NCBI RefSeq assembly: GCF_000758585.1
Contig: NZ_CP009281.1
Span: 5,208,001-5,272,000 of the forward strand
DNA: 64,000 bases
Source of the DNA: Paenibacillus sp. FSL R5-0345
Lineage (GTDB): Bacteria; Bacillota; Bacilli; Paenibacillales; Paenibacillaceae
Direction: 5' to 3'
Below, in pieces: positions 24,482 to 32,928 of this stretch. The translations under genes were made by a program, and so were the position numbers. The notes beneath the pieces are model-generated. The model worked only from the letters and a program-made list of their open reading frames with translations. It searched no databases and was not told the origin of the DNA. How positions within the stretch are numbered: position 1 is the stretch's first letter; each line of letters opens with the position of its first letter.

Positions 24482-25780
24482 CTATAGCACAGCTTGTAAA
24501 ATAAAGTTAGCTACAAACAAGCCCGCAATCCCATAGAGTGCAGGAGGCACTTCTTTCCCCTTGCCCACAGCAAGCTTCACGATCGGATAAGTGATGAAGC
24601 CAAAAGCCATCCCGTCCACAATACTATAAGTGAATGGAATCATAACCATGATCAAAAAAGAAGGGAAAAGCTCTGTCAAATCGCTCAAGTCCATCTCACG
24701 CACATTTTGTACCATAAGGCCACCGATTACAATCAAGATCGGTGCGATAGCACTGTCTGGAATGTAGGAGAGCAAAGGGAGGAACAAGAATGTTGCCCCG
24801 AACAAAAGACCTGTCACAAGCGAGGTCAGACCCGAACGTCCACCTGCAGCAATCCCTGCATTGGATTCTGCAGCGGCGACTACAGGACTGCTTCCAAAGA
24901 GACCTGCGGCGATATTGGCAATAGAGAGTGCTCGTAAGCTGCTCTTGAAGCGCTCAGGACGTCCAGCCATCATCGTCTGAGAGGCGACTAGCCCAATATT
25001 TTCAAATACAACGATTAACAGCAATAGGAATACCGCAATCCAGAATACGAGGCTTACAATACCACCCCAGTCCATTCCAAAAAACAGGCTTCCATAACCC
25101 GTAAATACATGGCCTGATGCCTGCTTCTCAGGCGCGTGAGCCGCTCCCAGCAAGTAGGCTAGACCTGTACCAACCAGCATACTGATAAGCAAACCACCGT
25201 TGGTCCCGCGGATAAACAGTACTAAAGCGAGTAGCAAGGTTACGCAGGAAGTGATAACTGCAGGATCACTAAAATGTCCTATAGCAACAAAAGTGGTCTG
25301 ATGTGCGATCACAATTCCGCTTTTTTGCAGCCCTATAAAGGTCAGAAATAGCCCTATCCCGACAGTTATCGCATGCTGCAGGTTTTGCGGAATCGCTTCA
25401 CTAAGAATACGATAAAGCGAGGTGAAGGCCACGATAGCGAATAATACCCCCGTTATAACGACTACCGTAAGCGCCTCTCTCCAGCCCAAATTCATGGAAT
25501 GAACAAGTGTGTATGTGAAAAAGGCGTTAATCCCCATACCTGGTACTACGATGATCGGCGTCTTCCCGCCGAAGGCCATTAATAGACAGCCTGTAATGGC
25601 AGTCAATAACGTAGCCACCATGGCCGGTCTAAGCGGCATACCAGCGTCATGAAGAATCGTCGCATTCACCATCACAATATATACCGAAGCAAAATACGAG
25701 AGGATCCCTGCAGCCCATTCCCGTTTCCATTCATTCTCAGGCGCAAGCCCTACACTATTTCGCCAAAAATTCGATTTCAT
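24482..25780 (-). CDS. NCS2-family purine permease (AzgA/PbuG type)
   Basis: A 432-residue transporter, probably for guanine/hypoxanthine or adenine, with about 12-14 membrane segments. Family marks are FASVYIVMVNATILHDAGMP near the N-terminus, IVVPGMGINAFFTYTLV (substrate-site helix), FENIGLVASQTMMAGRP, and PVVAAAESNAGIAAGGRSGL. The ATG at 25780 lies 9 nt from GGAGG; a TTG two codons upstream is closer. A riboswitch was looked for and not convincingly found. Confidence 0.9.
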   Translation of the reverse strand: MKSNFWRNSVGLAPENEWKREWAAGILSYFASVYIVMVNATILHDAGMPLRPAMVATLLTAITGCLLMAFGGKTPIIVVPGMGINAFFTYTLVHSMNLGWREALTVVVITGVLFAIVAFTSLYRILSEAIPQNLQHAITVGIGLFLTFIGLQKSGIVIAHQTTFVAIGHFSDPAVITSCVTLLLALVLFIRGTNGGLLISMLVGTGLAYLLGAAHAPEKQASGHVFTGYGSLFFGMDWGGIVSLVFWIAVFLLLLIVVFENIGLVASQTMMAGRPERFKSSLRALSIANIAAGLFGSSPVVAAAESNAGIAAGGRSGLTSLVTGLLFGATFLFLPLLSYIPDSAIAPILIVIGGLMVQNVREMDLSDLTELFPSFLIMVMIPFTYSIVDGMAFGFITYPIVKLAVGKGKEVPPALYGIAGLFVANFILQAVL

Positions 25781-25920
25781 GTACAAAAACCTCCACTGAT
25801 ATTAAGTTCCGCAGGCGGATATTACCCGGATTATAAGCTTAATAACCAGCGGTTCATCCCGGTTTAGCTATTATGCCTATATGTCGTCTGCATCTTGCAG
25901 ACTCACCTGCTAACCACAAC

Positions 25921-25961
25921 AAAAGGGCGTACGCAACTGGATTCCAGCTGCTCGCCCTTTT
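25921..25961 (-). terminator. Terminator-like hairpin after tcdA
   Basis: AAAAGGGCG and CGCCCTTTT form the outer stem, with an inner CAACTGG/CCAGCTG arm. The T tail is short in both directions, so strength is uncertain. Confidence 0.6.
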
Positions 25962-26018
25962 GTCCATTTTATTTACTAATTTCGCTATAATTGAAACAGC
26001 CTCAGCTCAGCGGTTCAC

Positions 26019-26774
26019 TTACAAGCTGACGCCTCCAGCCTCAAGCAAATCACGCACGGCAACGCTGACCATGATCAGACCGGCTACCGGTGGAACGAAT
26101 GCATTGCTGGCTGGTGGTTGTTTCGCTTTACGTCGATCCGGCGCATTCTCCGGAACGATCTTATCTGTAACATCCTGACGCGGCTTCATTGGCGGCTCTG
26201 TAGAGAATACCACCTTCACGCCCTTTTTAATCCCTTCCTTACGCAGCTTCTGACGAATGACACGAGCAATAGGGTCATAGGTTGTCTTGGAAATGTCTGC
26301 TACCTGGAATCGTGTAGGATCCATTTTGTTGGCAGCACCCATGCTTGAGATCATTGGAATTCCACGGGACAGACATTCTTTGATCAAATGAACCTTATAA
26401 ATAATCGTATCCGAAGCATCGAGTACATAGTCAGGTTTTAATTTGAACAATTCCTCATAGGTTTCTTCTGTATAGAACATGTTGAGCGCAATCGCTTCGC
26501 ATTCTGGATTGATCAGCTTCACACGGTCTACCATCAATTCAGCCTTCTTCTGCCCAACCGTTGTGGTGAGTGCATGAATTTGCCGATTCACATTAGTAAT
26601 ATCTACAGAATCCTTATCAATCAGAATCAGCCTGCCGATACCGGTGCGCGCCAAAGCCTCAACAGCCATACCGCCAACACCGCCGATGCCTAGCACCGCT
26701 ACCGTGCTGTTCTTCATTATCTCCAGACCTTCCGGTCCGATCGCCAGTTCCGTACGTGAGAACTGATGTAGCAT
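26019..26774 (-). CDS. tcdA: tRNA threonylcarbamoyladenosine dehydratase TcdA
   Basis: A 251-residue E1-like ATP-using enzyme that cyclises t6A37 of ANN-decoding tRNAs to ct6A. The ATP site is VAVLGIGGVGGMAVEALART, and the ligand helix contains DKDSVDITNVNRQIHA. The C-terminal part has STEPPMKPRQ and GLIMVSVAVRDLLE. Size fits the family. The ATG follows AAGGAGG. It starts 66 nt after the aspS stop and may be cotranscribed with it. Confidence 0.93.
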   Translation of the reverse strand: MLHQFSRTELAIGPEGLEIMKNSTVAVLGIGGVGGMAVEALARTGIGRLILIDKDSVDITNVNRQIHALTTTVGQKKAELMVDRVKLINPECEAIALNMFYTEETYEELFKLKPDYVLDASDTIIYKVHLIKECLSRGIPMISSMGAANKMDPTRFQVADISKTTYDPIARVIRQKLRKEGIKKGVKVVFSTEPPMKPRQDVTDKIVPENAPDRRKAKQPPASNAFVPPVAGLIMVSVAVRDLLEAGGVSL

Positions 26775-26840
26775 GAGGTACAGCCTCCTTCAAAAGCTAT
26801 AGCGAAGCAGAAATCTGCCTAGCCCGCTTCGATTAGTTAA

Positions 26841-28619
26841 TTATTCTTTTTCTTTCTTCGGTTTAAGAGCCAGCTTAATGTGCAGTTGCTCCAATTGTGA
26901 ACCATCTACTGGCGAAGGTGCATCCATGAGCAGGTCTGTTGCACTTGCTGTTTTCGGGAATGCGATGGTTTCACGCAGATTCGTACGACCGGACAATAGC
27001 ATTACTAGACGATCTAAACCGAACGCGATACCGCCGTGTGGAGGTGTACCGTATTCGAACGCATCCATCAGGTAACCAAACTTCTCGTAAGCAACCTCTT
27101 GCGTGAAGCCAAGGGCTTCGAACATTTTCTCCTGTACGTCACGTTTGTAAATCCGCATGGAGCCCCCGCCTACTTCATAACCGTTCAGAACGATATCATA
27201 AGCTTGCGCACGGATTGCACCTGGATCTGTGTCAAACAGATGCAGATCCTCTTCACGTGGACGAGTGAACGGATGGTGTTCCGCCACATAACGTTTCTGA
27301 TCTTCATCATAACCAAGGAGTGGGAAGTCAGTAACCCAAGCGAACTTGAATACGTTGTCGTCGATCAGACCGAGTTGACGTCCGATTTTGACACGAAGAG
27401 CGCCTAGAACGTCTGCTACAACCTTTTTATTATCAGCAGAGAAGAGGAGAAGGTCGCCTTCTTCAGCGCCTGTACGCTCCTTCACAGCCGCAATTTCTTC
27501 TTCGGAGAAGAATTTCACAATCGGCCCTTTGAATTCACCGTCTTTCACTTGAATCCATGCCAACCCCTTCGCGCCATAACGAGCGGCATAAGGTCCGAGG
27601 TCATCGATTTCTTTACGAGTCCAAGTGCCACAGCCTTTAGCATTTAGACATTTCACTTCGCCGCCTTTTTCGATTACAGAAGCGAACACCTTCACACCGC
27701 TAGTTGCAACAATATCATTCATTTCTACAAGTTCTAATCCAAAACGAAGATCTGGTTTATCAGATCCGTATTTGCCCATAGCCTCAGCATAAGTCAAACG
27801 TTGGAATGGAAGCTCGATATCTGCTCCTACAGTTTCCTTGAACAGACGCTGCATCAGCTTCTCCATCATACCAAGCAGTTCATCTTGTGATAGGAATGAA
27901 GTTTCGATGTCCACTTGAGTGAACTCTGGCTGACGGTCAGCACGCAAATCTTCATCACGGAAACAACGAGCGATTTGGTAATAGCGCTCCACGCCGCCCA
28001 CCATCAACAATTGCTTGTAGATTTGTGGAGATTGCGGTAATGCGAAGAATTCACCTTCATGCACACGGCTTGGCACCAAATAATCACGCGCGCCTTCCGG
28101 AGAGCTCTTAGTCAGGATCGGTGTTTCTACGTCGATGAATCCTTCACCGTCAAGGAAATCGCGGAAAATCTTAGAAGCTTTCGAACGAAGCAGCAAGGTT
28201 CTTTGCATTTCCGGACGACGAAGGTCCAAATAGCGATATTTGAGACGCAGAGACTCGTCTACTTCCACACCATCTTCGATGAAGAACGGAGGTGTCTTAG
28301 CTGCGTTCAGCACTTCAATGTCCGTAATTTGCACTTCAATTTCACCTGTTGGCAGGTTGCGGTTAATGGTTTCAGCATCACGTTTAACAACTTTACCTTT
28401 AACAGCCAGGACGTATTCACTACGAACCTTATCAGCAATTTGTAAGGCTTCGCCAGAGTAGTCTGGGTTAAATACAACTTGTACAATACCGCTTCTGTCA
28501 CGCAGATCAATAAATAGTACGCCCCCAAGGTCGCGGCGAGTCTGCACCCATCCGTTCAAGGTTACCGTCTGTCCAATATGTTCTGGCGTTAATTGTCCAC
28601 AATGATGACTTCTTTGCAT
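26841..28619 (-). CDS. aspS: Aspartyl-tRNA synthetase
   Basis: A 592-residue bacterial-type class IIb synthetase. It has the OB-fold anticodon domain (QTVTLNGWVQTRRDLGGVLF), class II motif 2 in ARCFRDEDLRADRQPEFTQV, a GAD insertion domain (about 280-420) and motif 3 in GGIAFGLDRLVMLLSG. Whether it also charges tRNA-Asn cannot be judged here. It lies 83 nt after hisS and is probably under the same T-box leader. The ATG follows AAGGGGAATGATAAATT. Confidence 0.95.
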   Translation of the reverse strand: MQRSHHCGQLTPEHIGQTVTLNGWVQTRRDLGGVLFIDLRDRSGIVQVVFNPDYSGEALQIADKVRSEYVLAVKGKVVKRDAETINRNLPTGEIEVQITDIEVLNAAKTPPFFIEDGVEVDESLRLKYRYLDLRRPEMQRTLLLRSKASKIFRDFLDGEGFIDVETPILTKSSPEGARDYLVPSRVHEGEFFALPQSPQIYKQLLMVGGVERYYQIARCFRDEDLRADRQPEFTQVDIETSFLSQDELLGMMEKLMQRLFKETVGADIELPFQRLTYAEAMGKYGSDKPDLRFGLELVEMNDIVATSGVKVFASVIEKGGEVKCLNAKGCGTWTRKEIDDLGPYAARYGAKGLAWIQVKDGEFKGPIVKFFSEEEIAAVKERTGAEEGDLLLFSADNKKVVADVLGALRVKIGRQLGLIDDNVFKFAWVTDFPLLGYDEDQKRYVAEHHPFTRPREEDLHLFDTDPGAIRAQAYDIVLNGYEVGGGSMRIYKRDVQEKMFEALGFTQEVAYEKFGYLMDAFEYGTPPHGGIAFGLDRLVMLLSGRTNLRETIAFPKTASATDLLMDAPSPVDGSQLEQLHIKLALKPKKEKE

Positions 28620-28702
28620 AATTTATCATTCCCCTTCATGGTTAAAAATACATTTTTAATCTTTCTCTATACAGTCACCATAAGACGATGTAGTCAGATG
28701 GT

Positions 28703-29956
28703 CTAAACTAGTGCCTGACCCAGCTCTTCCAGCTTCACGGTGCGCTGCTCCCCGGTATTCATCGACTTCACTGTAATTACTCCATTCTTCAGCTCATCTT
28801 CGCCAAGAATGGCAGTATAACGTGCCGACATACGGTCTGCCGATTTCATCTGCGCCTTCATCTTCCGGCCTAAATAATCGCGTTCTGCCGAGAACCCTTG
28901 GCTGCGCAGAATATATAGCTGTTTAGAGATTTCGATATCAGCTTCTTCACCGAGAGCTACGAAGTACACATCCAGTGGCTTCGCCGTCTCCAGCTCTACC
29001 TTCTGATCCTCAAGAATGAGGAGAATTCGTTCCAGCCCAATCCCAAAACCAATCCCAGGTTGGTCCGGTCCACCAATTTCTTCAACCAAACCGTTGTATC
29101 GGCCACCGCCGCCCACGGTATCAATCGAGCCAATACCTGCTGCTTTATATTCAAACGCTGTATGCGTGTAATAATCCAGTCCTCTGACAAGACGAGGGTT
29201 AATGGTGAATTCCACTCCCATGATGTTAAGGTGCATCTTCACCTTCTCAAAATGAATTGTGCACTCTTCATCCAGACTATCCAAAATGGATGGCGCATCT
29301 GTAAATTTATCCTGATCTACCTTGCAATCCAGCACGCGAAGCGGATTACGCTCAATCCGACGCTGACAGTCACTGCAAAGGGTATCCTTCATGGGTCTTA
29401 AGAAACCTAATAGTTTCTCCCGATAAGCTGCACGGCTAGGTGCGTTACCGACAGAATTGATTTCAACTCTTACATCCTTAAGGCCAAGATCCTTATAGAA
29501 TTGATAGCCTAAAGAAACTACTTCCGCATCAATAGCCGGATCCACGGCTCCAAAAGCCTCAATACCAAACTGATGGAATTGACGATATCTCCCTGCCTGT
29601 GGACGCTCATAACGGAACATGGGTCCGATATAATACAGCTTGCTTACATCCGGTTCACCATATAGCTTGTTCTGAACATAAGCTCGGACTACACCTGCCG
29701 TTCCTTCAGGACGCAGCGCCAAATCGCGATCGCCTTTATCCTTGAACGTGTACATCTCGCCTTCCACAATATCCGTTGTTTCGCCTACCCCACGCTCGAA
29801 TAACCCCGTGTTCTCGAACATTGGTGTACGGATTTCACGATAATTGAAACGACGGCACAAATCTCTAGCCTTCCCTTCAATGTACTGCCATTTCTCCACA
29901 GTCCCCGGAAGCACATCCTGTGTTCCTGTAGGTTTCTCGAATCTTTCTTTAGCCAC
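28703..29956 (-). CDS. hisS: Histidyl-tRNA synthetase
   Basis: A 417-residue class IIa synthetase. Motif 1 area is RFNYREIRTPMFENTGLFER, motif 2 is FRYERPQAGRYRQFHQFG, the His-specific loop is LVRGLDYYTHTAFEY, and motif 3 is GIGFGIGLERILLIL; the C-terminal anticodon domain is near residues 325-415. The start is GTG (29954-29956) with AGGAGGGATAG. First gene of the hisS-aspS operon, downstream of a T-box leader. Confidence 0.96.
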   Translation of the reverse strand: MAKERFEKPTGTQDVLPGTVEKWQYIEGKARDLCRRFNYREIRTPMFENTGLFERGVGETTDIVEGEMYTFKDKGDRDLALRPEGTAGVVRAYVQNKLYGEPDVSKLYYIGPMFRYERPQAGRYRQFHQFGIEAFGAVDPAIDAEVVSLGYQFYKDLGLKDVRVEINSVGNAPSRAAYREKLLGFLRPMKDTLCSDCQRRIERNPLRVLDCKVDQDKFTDAPSILDSLDEECTIHFEKVKMHLNIMGVEFTINPRLVRGLDYYTHTAFEYKAAGIGSIDTVGGGGRYNGLVEEIGGPDQPGIGFGIGLERILLILEDQKVELETAKPLDVYFVALGEEADIEISKQLYILRSQGFSAERDYLGRKMKAQMKSADRMSARYTAILGEDELKNGVITVKSMNTGEQRTVKLEELGQALV

Positions 29957-30024
29957 AGTCTATCCCTCCTAAAAAATACCCCTCTAAATCTGCTCTCTTC
30001 ATCACTTCATCATGCTAAACAAAA

Positions 30025-30381
30025 CAAAAAATCCCCCGTCCTGTTTATAAAAAACAGGGACGAGGGATTATCATAACCAATAATACACCCGTGGTACCAC
30101 CCACATTCCGGATCAGAACCATTCTGAATCCGCTCAAAGCGGTTAACGCCCGCCTACGCGTAACGGCTACTGATCGCGGCAACATCCATTGCCCACTTTC
30201 GCCGTACGTTCTCGGGGAGGTCATTCATTCGCTCATCAACAGAATCCTTGCAGCCAAGCGGAAACGATAAATCATCCGTTGTACTGGATGTCATCTGAAT
30301 CTACAGGGGATTCCTCTCTGGGGTTGTGGGTCCTCGAATTACTTGTTCCCGTCATCAAAACCATATGATAAAATCGTATAT
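30025..30381 (-). promoter_or_regulatory. T-box leader of hisS-aspS
   Basis: On the minus strand the T-box core TGGGTGGTACCACGGGT lies at 30087-30103, followed by a terminator (stem 30031-30068, then a T run at 30026-30030). The upstream part has the long stem I. A GAC triplet (30222-30220) in GAATGACC is a possible Asp specifier, placed by eye; His (CAC) cannot be excluded. Uncharged tRNA would allow read-through to hisS and aspS. Confidence 0.88.
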
Positions 30382-30387
30382 TTTTAA

Positions 30388-30416
30388 ATTCTACTGAACT
30401 ACTGTGCTAAAGTCAA
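30388..30416 (-). promoter_or_regulatory. Sigma-A promoter of the hisS-aspS operon
   Basis: On the minus strand -35 TTGACT (30411-30416) and -10 TAGAAT (30388-30393) are separated by 17 nt, with start near 30381. Confidence 0.75.
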
Positions 30417-30485
30417 GGCAGTAAATACGAAGCTGAATAAAAATTCGACAACTTTCAACTTCTAACCTTTCATTTGAACCGTTAC

Positions 30486-30519
30486 AAAAAAAATGACCTG
30501 CAGCCAAATGCTGCAGGTC
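30486..30519 (-). terminator. Intrinsic terminator after the 30645-31094 gene
   Basis: On the minus strand GACCTGCAGC-ATTTG-GCTGCAGGTC (30519 to 30495) is followed by ATTTTTTTT. Confidence 0.85.
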
Positions 30520-30644
30520 CATCATCATATATTATTAAAAAGGGGGTCATGCCTTTATTATAAACACGCTATATTAAGGAAACATGTATGTAATATTACG
30601 ATTATATTACATTCATGAAAGCGGTTTATTTTAATAGTTTATTG

Positions 30645-31094
30645 TTAATCGAATTGCTCAACAAATGCCCCTTTACCCCGAAGGATTTCTACAACCTCAT
30701 TATAATTCTCTTCTGCGACACTTAAATCCATCACATAACGCAGTTCACTTAAATCCCCATCTGTAAGCTCGTCATCGGCTACATCCGCACTTACCTGGTC
30801 TTCATCTACACTATAATGAGTCTCAGGTTCATCCCGAGTTTCGGAGGCGGCAACACCAGGAGCCAGCATAGCTCCAGCTGCCGGAGTGCTACCCGTTCCA
30901 AGCGTCCCTATTGTGCCTGCAGCTAATGTTGTATTACTAAATGGCGCGATGGGAAACAGGATTCTACGATCTTCCCCAATAGGGTCCGTGAGCGGCCAAA
31001 CTTCCAAGCCATCCACCTTGTAACTAATCAATGCAATTTTAGCACCTTCTGCTTCATTTTCCGTTCTAAAATATGCTTGGATTTTTCTGGTCAT
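30645..31094 (-). CDS. Uncharacterised protein with a hydrophobic Ala/Gly/Thr-rich centre
   Basis: A 149-residue protein starting MTRKIQAYFRTENEAEGAKI. The N-terminal part (1-45) and the C-terminal part (LRYVMDLSVAEENYNEVVEI, FVEQFD) look like a small alpha-beta fold. Between them, residues 50-85 form a low-complexity apolar stretch (PFSNTTLAAGTIGTLGTGS, PAAGAMLAPG). It could be a relative of stress proteins with such a glycine hinge, but I do not recognise the family with certainty. The ATG at 31094 is 8 nt from GGAGG; an ATG two codons upstream is too close. It follows the PfpI gene by 44 nt and is probably cotranscribed. Confidence 0.7.
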   Translation of the reverse strand: MTRKIQAYFRTENEAEGAKIALISYKVDGLEVWPLTDPIGEDRRILFPIAPFSNTTLAAGTIGTLGTGSTPAAGAMLAPGVAASETRDEPETHYSVDEDQVSADVADDELTDGDLSELRYVMDLSVAEENYNEVVEILRGKGAFVEQFD

Positions 31095-31138
31095 TACCAT
31101 TACCTCCTTTAGATTATAAGACTCAGTGTTATAAATTG

Positions 31139-31648
31139 CTATTTCAGGACCTTCAATATTTCACGAACGAAGGCAGGCTCATCTTTCGGTGTACGCGAAG
31201 TAATGTAATTACGATCAACTACCACTTCTTCATCTTTAAACTCCGCACCGGCGTTCACAACATCATCTTTCAGCGGAGGATAACAGGTGATGGTACGTCC
31301 CTTAAGCAAGTCTGCACTAATCAGAATTTGAGGTCCGTGGCAAATAGATGCGATTGGTTTACCAGCTTCATTTGCTTCTTTCACAAACTTCAGAATATCC
31401 GCATTTTGCCGCAAGTTTTCGGGGGAAGAACCCCCTGGAATTACAATCGCGTCATAGCTGCCTGCTTTAACATCGGCTATAGCTTTATCAGCTGCGTAAG
31501 AGACTTCTTTCTTTTTGCCTAGTAAGGTCTCCCCCTTCTTTAAACCAATAATGTCAGCTTGATGTCCTGCCTTTATAACTTCATCATAAGGAACCTTCAT
31601 CTCAGAATCTTCAAAATCATTAGCTAGTAAAAACGCAACATTACTCAT
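31139..31648 (-). CDS. DJ-1/PfpI family protein (glutamine amidotransferase-like)
   Basis: 169 residues with the PfpI fold: the start MSNVAFLLANDFEDSEMKVP, a conserved Glu at residue 16 (DSEM), VIPGGSSPENLRQ, the nucleophile elbow IASICHGPQILI with Cys, and TCYPPLKDDVVNAGAEF. Relatives are annotated as general stress proteins, deglycases or cysteine proteases; the activity is not fixed by sequence. The ATG follows AGAGGAG. Confidence 0.9.
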   Translation of the reverse strand: MSNVAFLLANDFEDSEMKVPYDEVIKAGHQADIIGLKKGETLLGKKKEVSYAADKAIADVKAGSYDAIVIPGGSSPENLRQNADILKFVKEANEAGKPIASICHGPQILISADLLKGRTITCYPPLKDDVVNAGAEFKDEEVVVDRNYITSRTPKDEPAFVREILKVLK

Positions 31649-31772
31649 GTGATAAGTTCTCCTCTCTGCTTGTTCATATGAAAAGGTAGTTATTGTTCTT
31701 TCTTGTCGTCTATTACCCTTATCACAATGATTTCTAAACTCTAATCAGAAAATACACCCCGTTAACTGCATC

Positions 31773-31823
31773 AAAAAGCCGCCTCTACCACCATTTCAGG
31801 TACGCGGTAAGAGATTGCGGCTT
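31773..31823 (-). terminator. Intrinsic terminator overlapping a 51-residue ORF
   Basis: On the minus strand AAGCCGC (31823-31817) pairs with GCGGCTT (31782-31776), with an inner arm CTCTTACC/GGTGGTAGAG, followed by TTTTT. Confidence 0.7.
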
Positions 31824-31951
31824 CTTCCTTTGATCACTTGAGATTCAATTTCTTCTTCTGTCTTTTTGGCTAATGCATAGGCTTCTACAGGACTCCCAGC
31901 CGCTAGTGCCGGGATGCTTCTCCATACCCATGCCTTCTGTGATTGTCTCAT
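31796..31951 (-). CDS. Small ORF of 51 residues, unknown function
   Basis: ATG at 31951, TGA at 31796-31798. The product begins MRQSQKAWVWRSIPALAAGS, followed by an EAYALAKKTEEEIESQ helix and a basic end (GRSRNLLPRT). A GGAG lies 8 to 9 nt before the ATG. It is 51 codons long and ends inside the terminator hairpin, as small genes often do. The residue mix (basic/aromatic start, acidic helix) looks protein-like, but there is no known family to compare. Confidence 0.5.
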   Translation of the reverse strand: MRQSQKAWVWRSIPALAAGSPVEAYALAKKTEEEIESQVIKGRSRNLLPRT

Positions 31952-32235
31952 TACCTAAGCTCCTTGCTTTGTGCGGGATCACTGTCTACCTTTAGTTTAT
32001 CCAGCTCCAAGTGGCTCTATCCGCGCAAGTATCTACTTACAACACAACAGATACAAGCAGACTTTTACGCGAAGGACGCTTGTAGCCATCAGAAGAAGGA
32101 GGATTACTGGAATTTTGGAATTTCCGTTAGAGCTGGTGTTTGCTTTCAAACCCCCAATTGGTTCGCTTTTGCTGAGCGCAATATGTAGAATAGGCGTATC
32201 ACAACAACAATAGCGAGGTGGAAAGGATTAACAGC
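31952..32235. other. Intergenic region before the two-component system, nothing recognised
   Basis: About 284 nt. Two overlapping plus-strand frames of about 80 codons lie here, but neither has a good ribosome site or a recognisable product. A TAGAAT at about 32186 could be a -10 but lacks a -35. Confidence 0.45.
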
Positions 32236-32928
32236 ATGGATAAAAGAGTGCTTGTCGTAGACGATGAACGCTCTATCGTGATAGCTATCGCCTATGCACT
32301 GCGGCGGGAAGGCTTTCAGGTCGAAACGGCCGCTGATGGCGAAGCCGCGCTTAGGCTCGTCGAATCGTTCAAGCCGCAAGTGTTCGTACTGGATGTTATG
32401 ATGCCAGGGCTGTCTGGTTATGATGTGTGCCGTCGGCTGGAGAACCGGAGAGGGATTGGCATCCTATTGCTCACGGTCAAGAACGACATTGTAGACAAAG
32501 TACTAGGCCTGGAGCTGGGTGCAGATGATTATATGACCAAGCCGTTCGATATTCGGGAGCTCGTCGCCCGAGTTAGGGCGCTACACCGTCGAGTCGAGAA
32601 AAGCGTGGAACACGCTCCCTCCGACAGTCCAATCATAATTGGTGGGGTGACAGTGAACCCGTCACATCGAGACGTACAGGTGACCGGTGAGAAGGTGGGG
32701 CTGACGCCCAAAGAATTCGAGCTGCTACACCTGCTCGTCCTCCATTCGGAACGGGTATACACGCGCGAGGAACTACTAGATCTTGTCTGGGGGCTCGACT
32801 ATGACGTGGGCACGCGCACAGTAGACATTCATATACAGCGCATCCGCAGCAAGTTGGGCGACGAAGGTCAACGTCTGCTCCAGACCGTATACGGAGTAGG
32901 TTACAAAGCCACCCGGGAGTCCTTATGA
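32236..32928 (+). CDS. Response regulator, OmpR/PhoB family
   Basis: A 230-residue two-domain regulator. The receiver starts MDKRVLVVDDERSIVIAIAY, with the phospho-Asp in VFVLDVMMPGLSGYDV and the conserved Lys in MTKPFDIRELVARV. The C-terminal winged helix has GLTPKEFELLHLLVLHS and TRTVDIHIQRIRSKLG. The ATG at 32236 has AAAGGA; a GTG six codons upstream is open. It overlaps the kinase gene by 4 nt (ATGA). Confidence 0.93.
   Translation: MDKRVLVVDDERSIVIAIAYALRREGFQVETAADGEAALRLVESFKPQVFVLDVMMPGLSGYDVCRRLENRRGIGILLLTVKNDIVDKVLGLELGADDYMTKPFDIRELVARVRALHRRVEKSVEHAPSDSPIIIGGVTVNPSHRDVQVTGEKVGLTPKEFELLHLLVLHSERVYTREELLDLVWGLDYDVGTRTVDIHIQRIRSKLGDEGQRLLQTVYGVGYKATRESL

Noticed and set aside
25800..25860. 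Possible purine riboswitch upstream of the purine permease: minus-strand TATAATCC and TAATAT resemble the start of the aptamer.
   Set aside because: The core loop elements (TTTCTACC and CCGTAAA-like) and the closing P1 stem are not seen, and the distance to the ribosome site is too short.
31943..32213. Two overlapping plus-strand frames of about 80 codons.
   Set aside because: No ribosome site, unlikely composition and both end before the response regulator; they look like chance frames.
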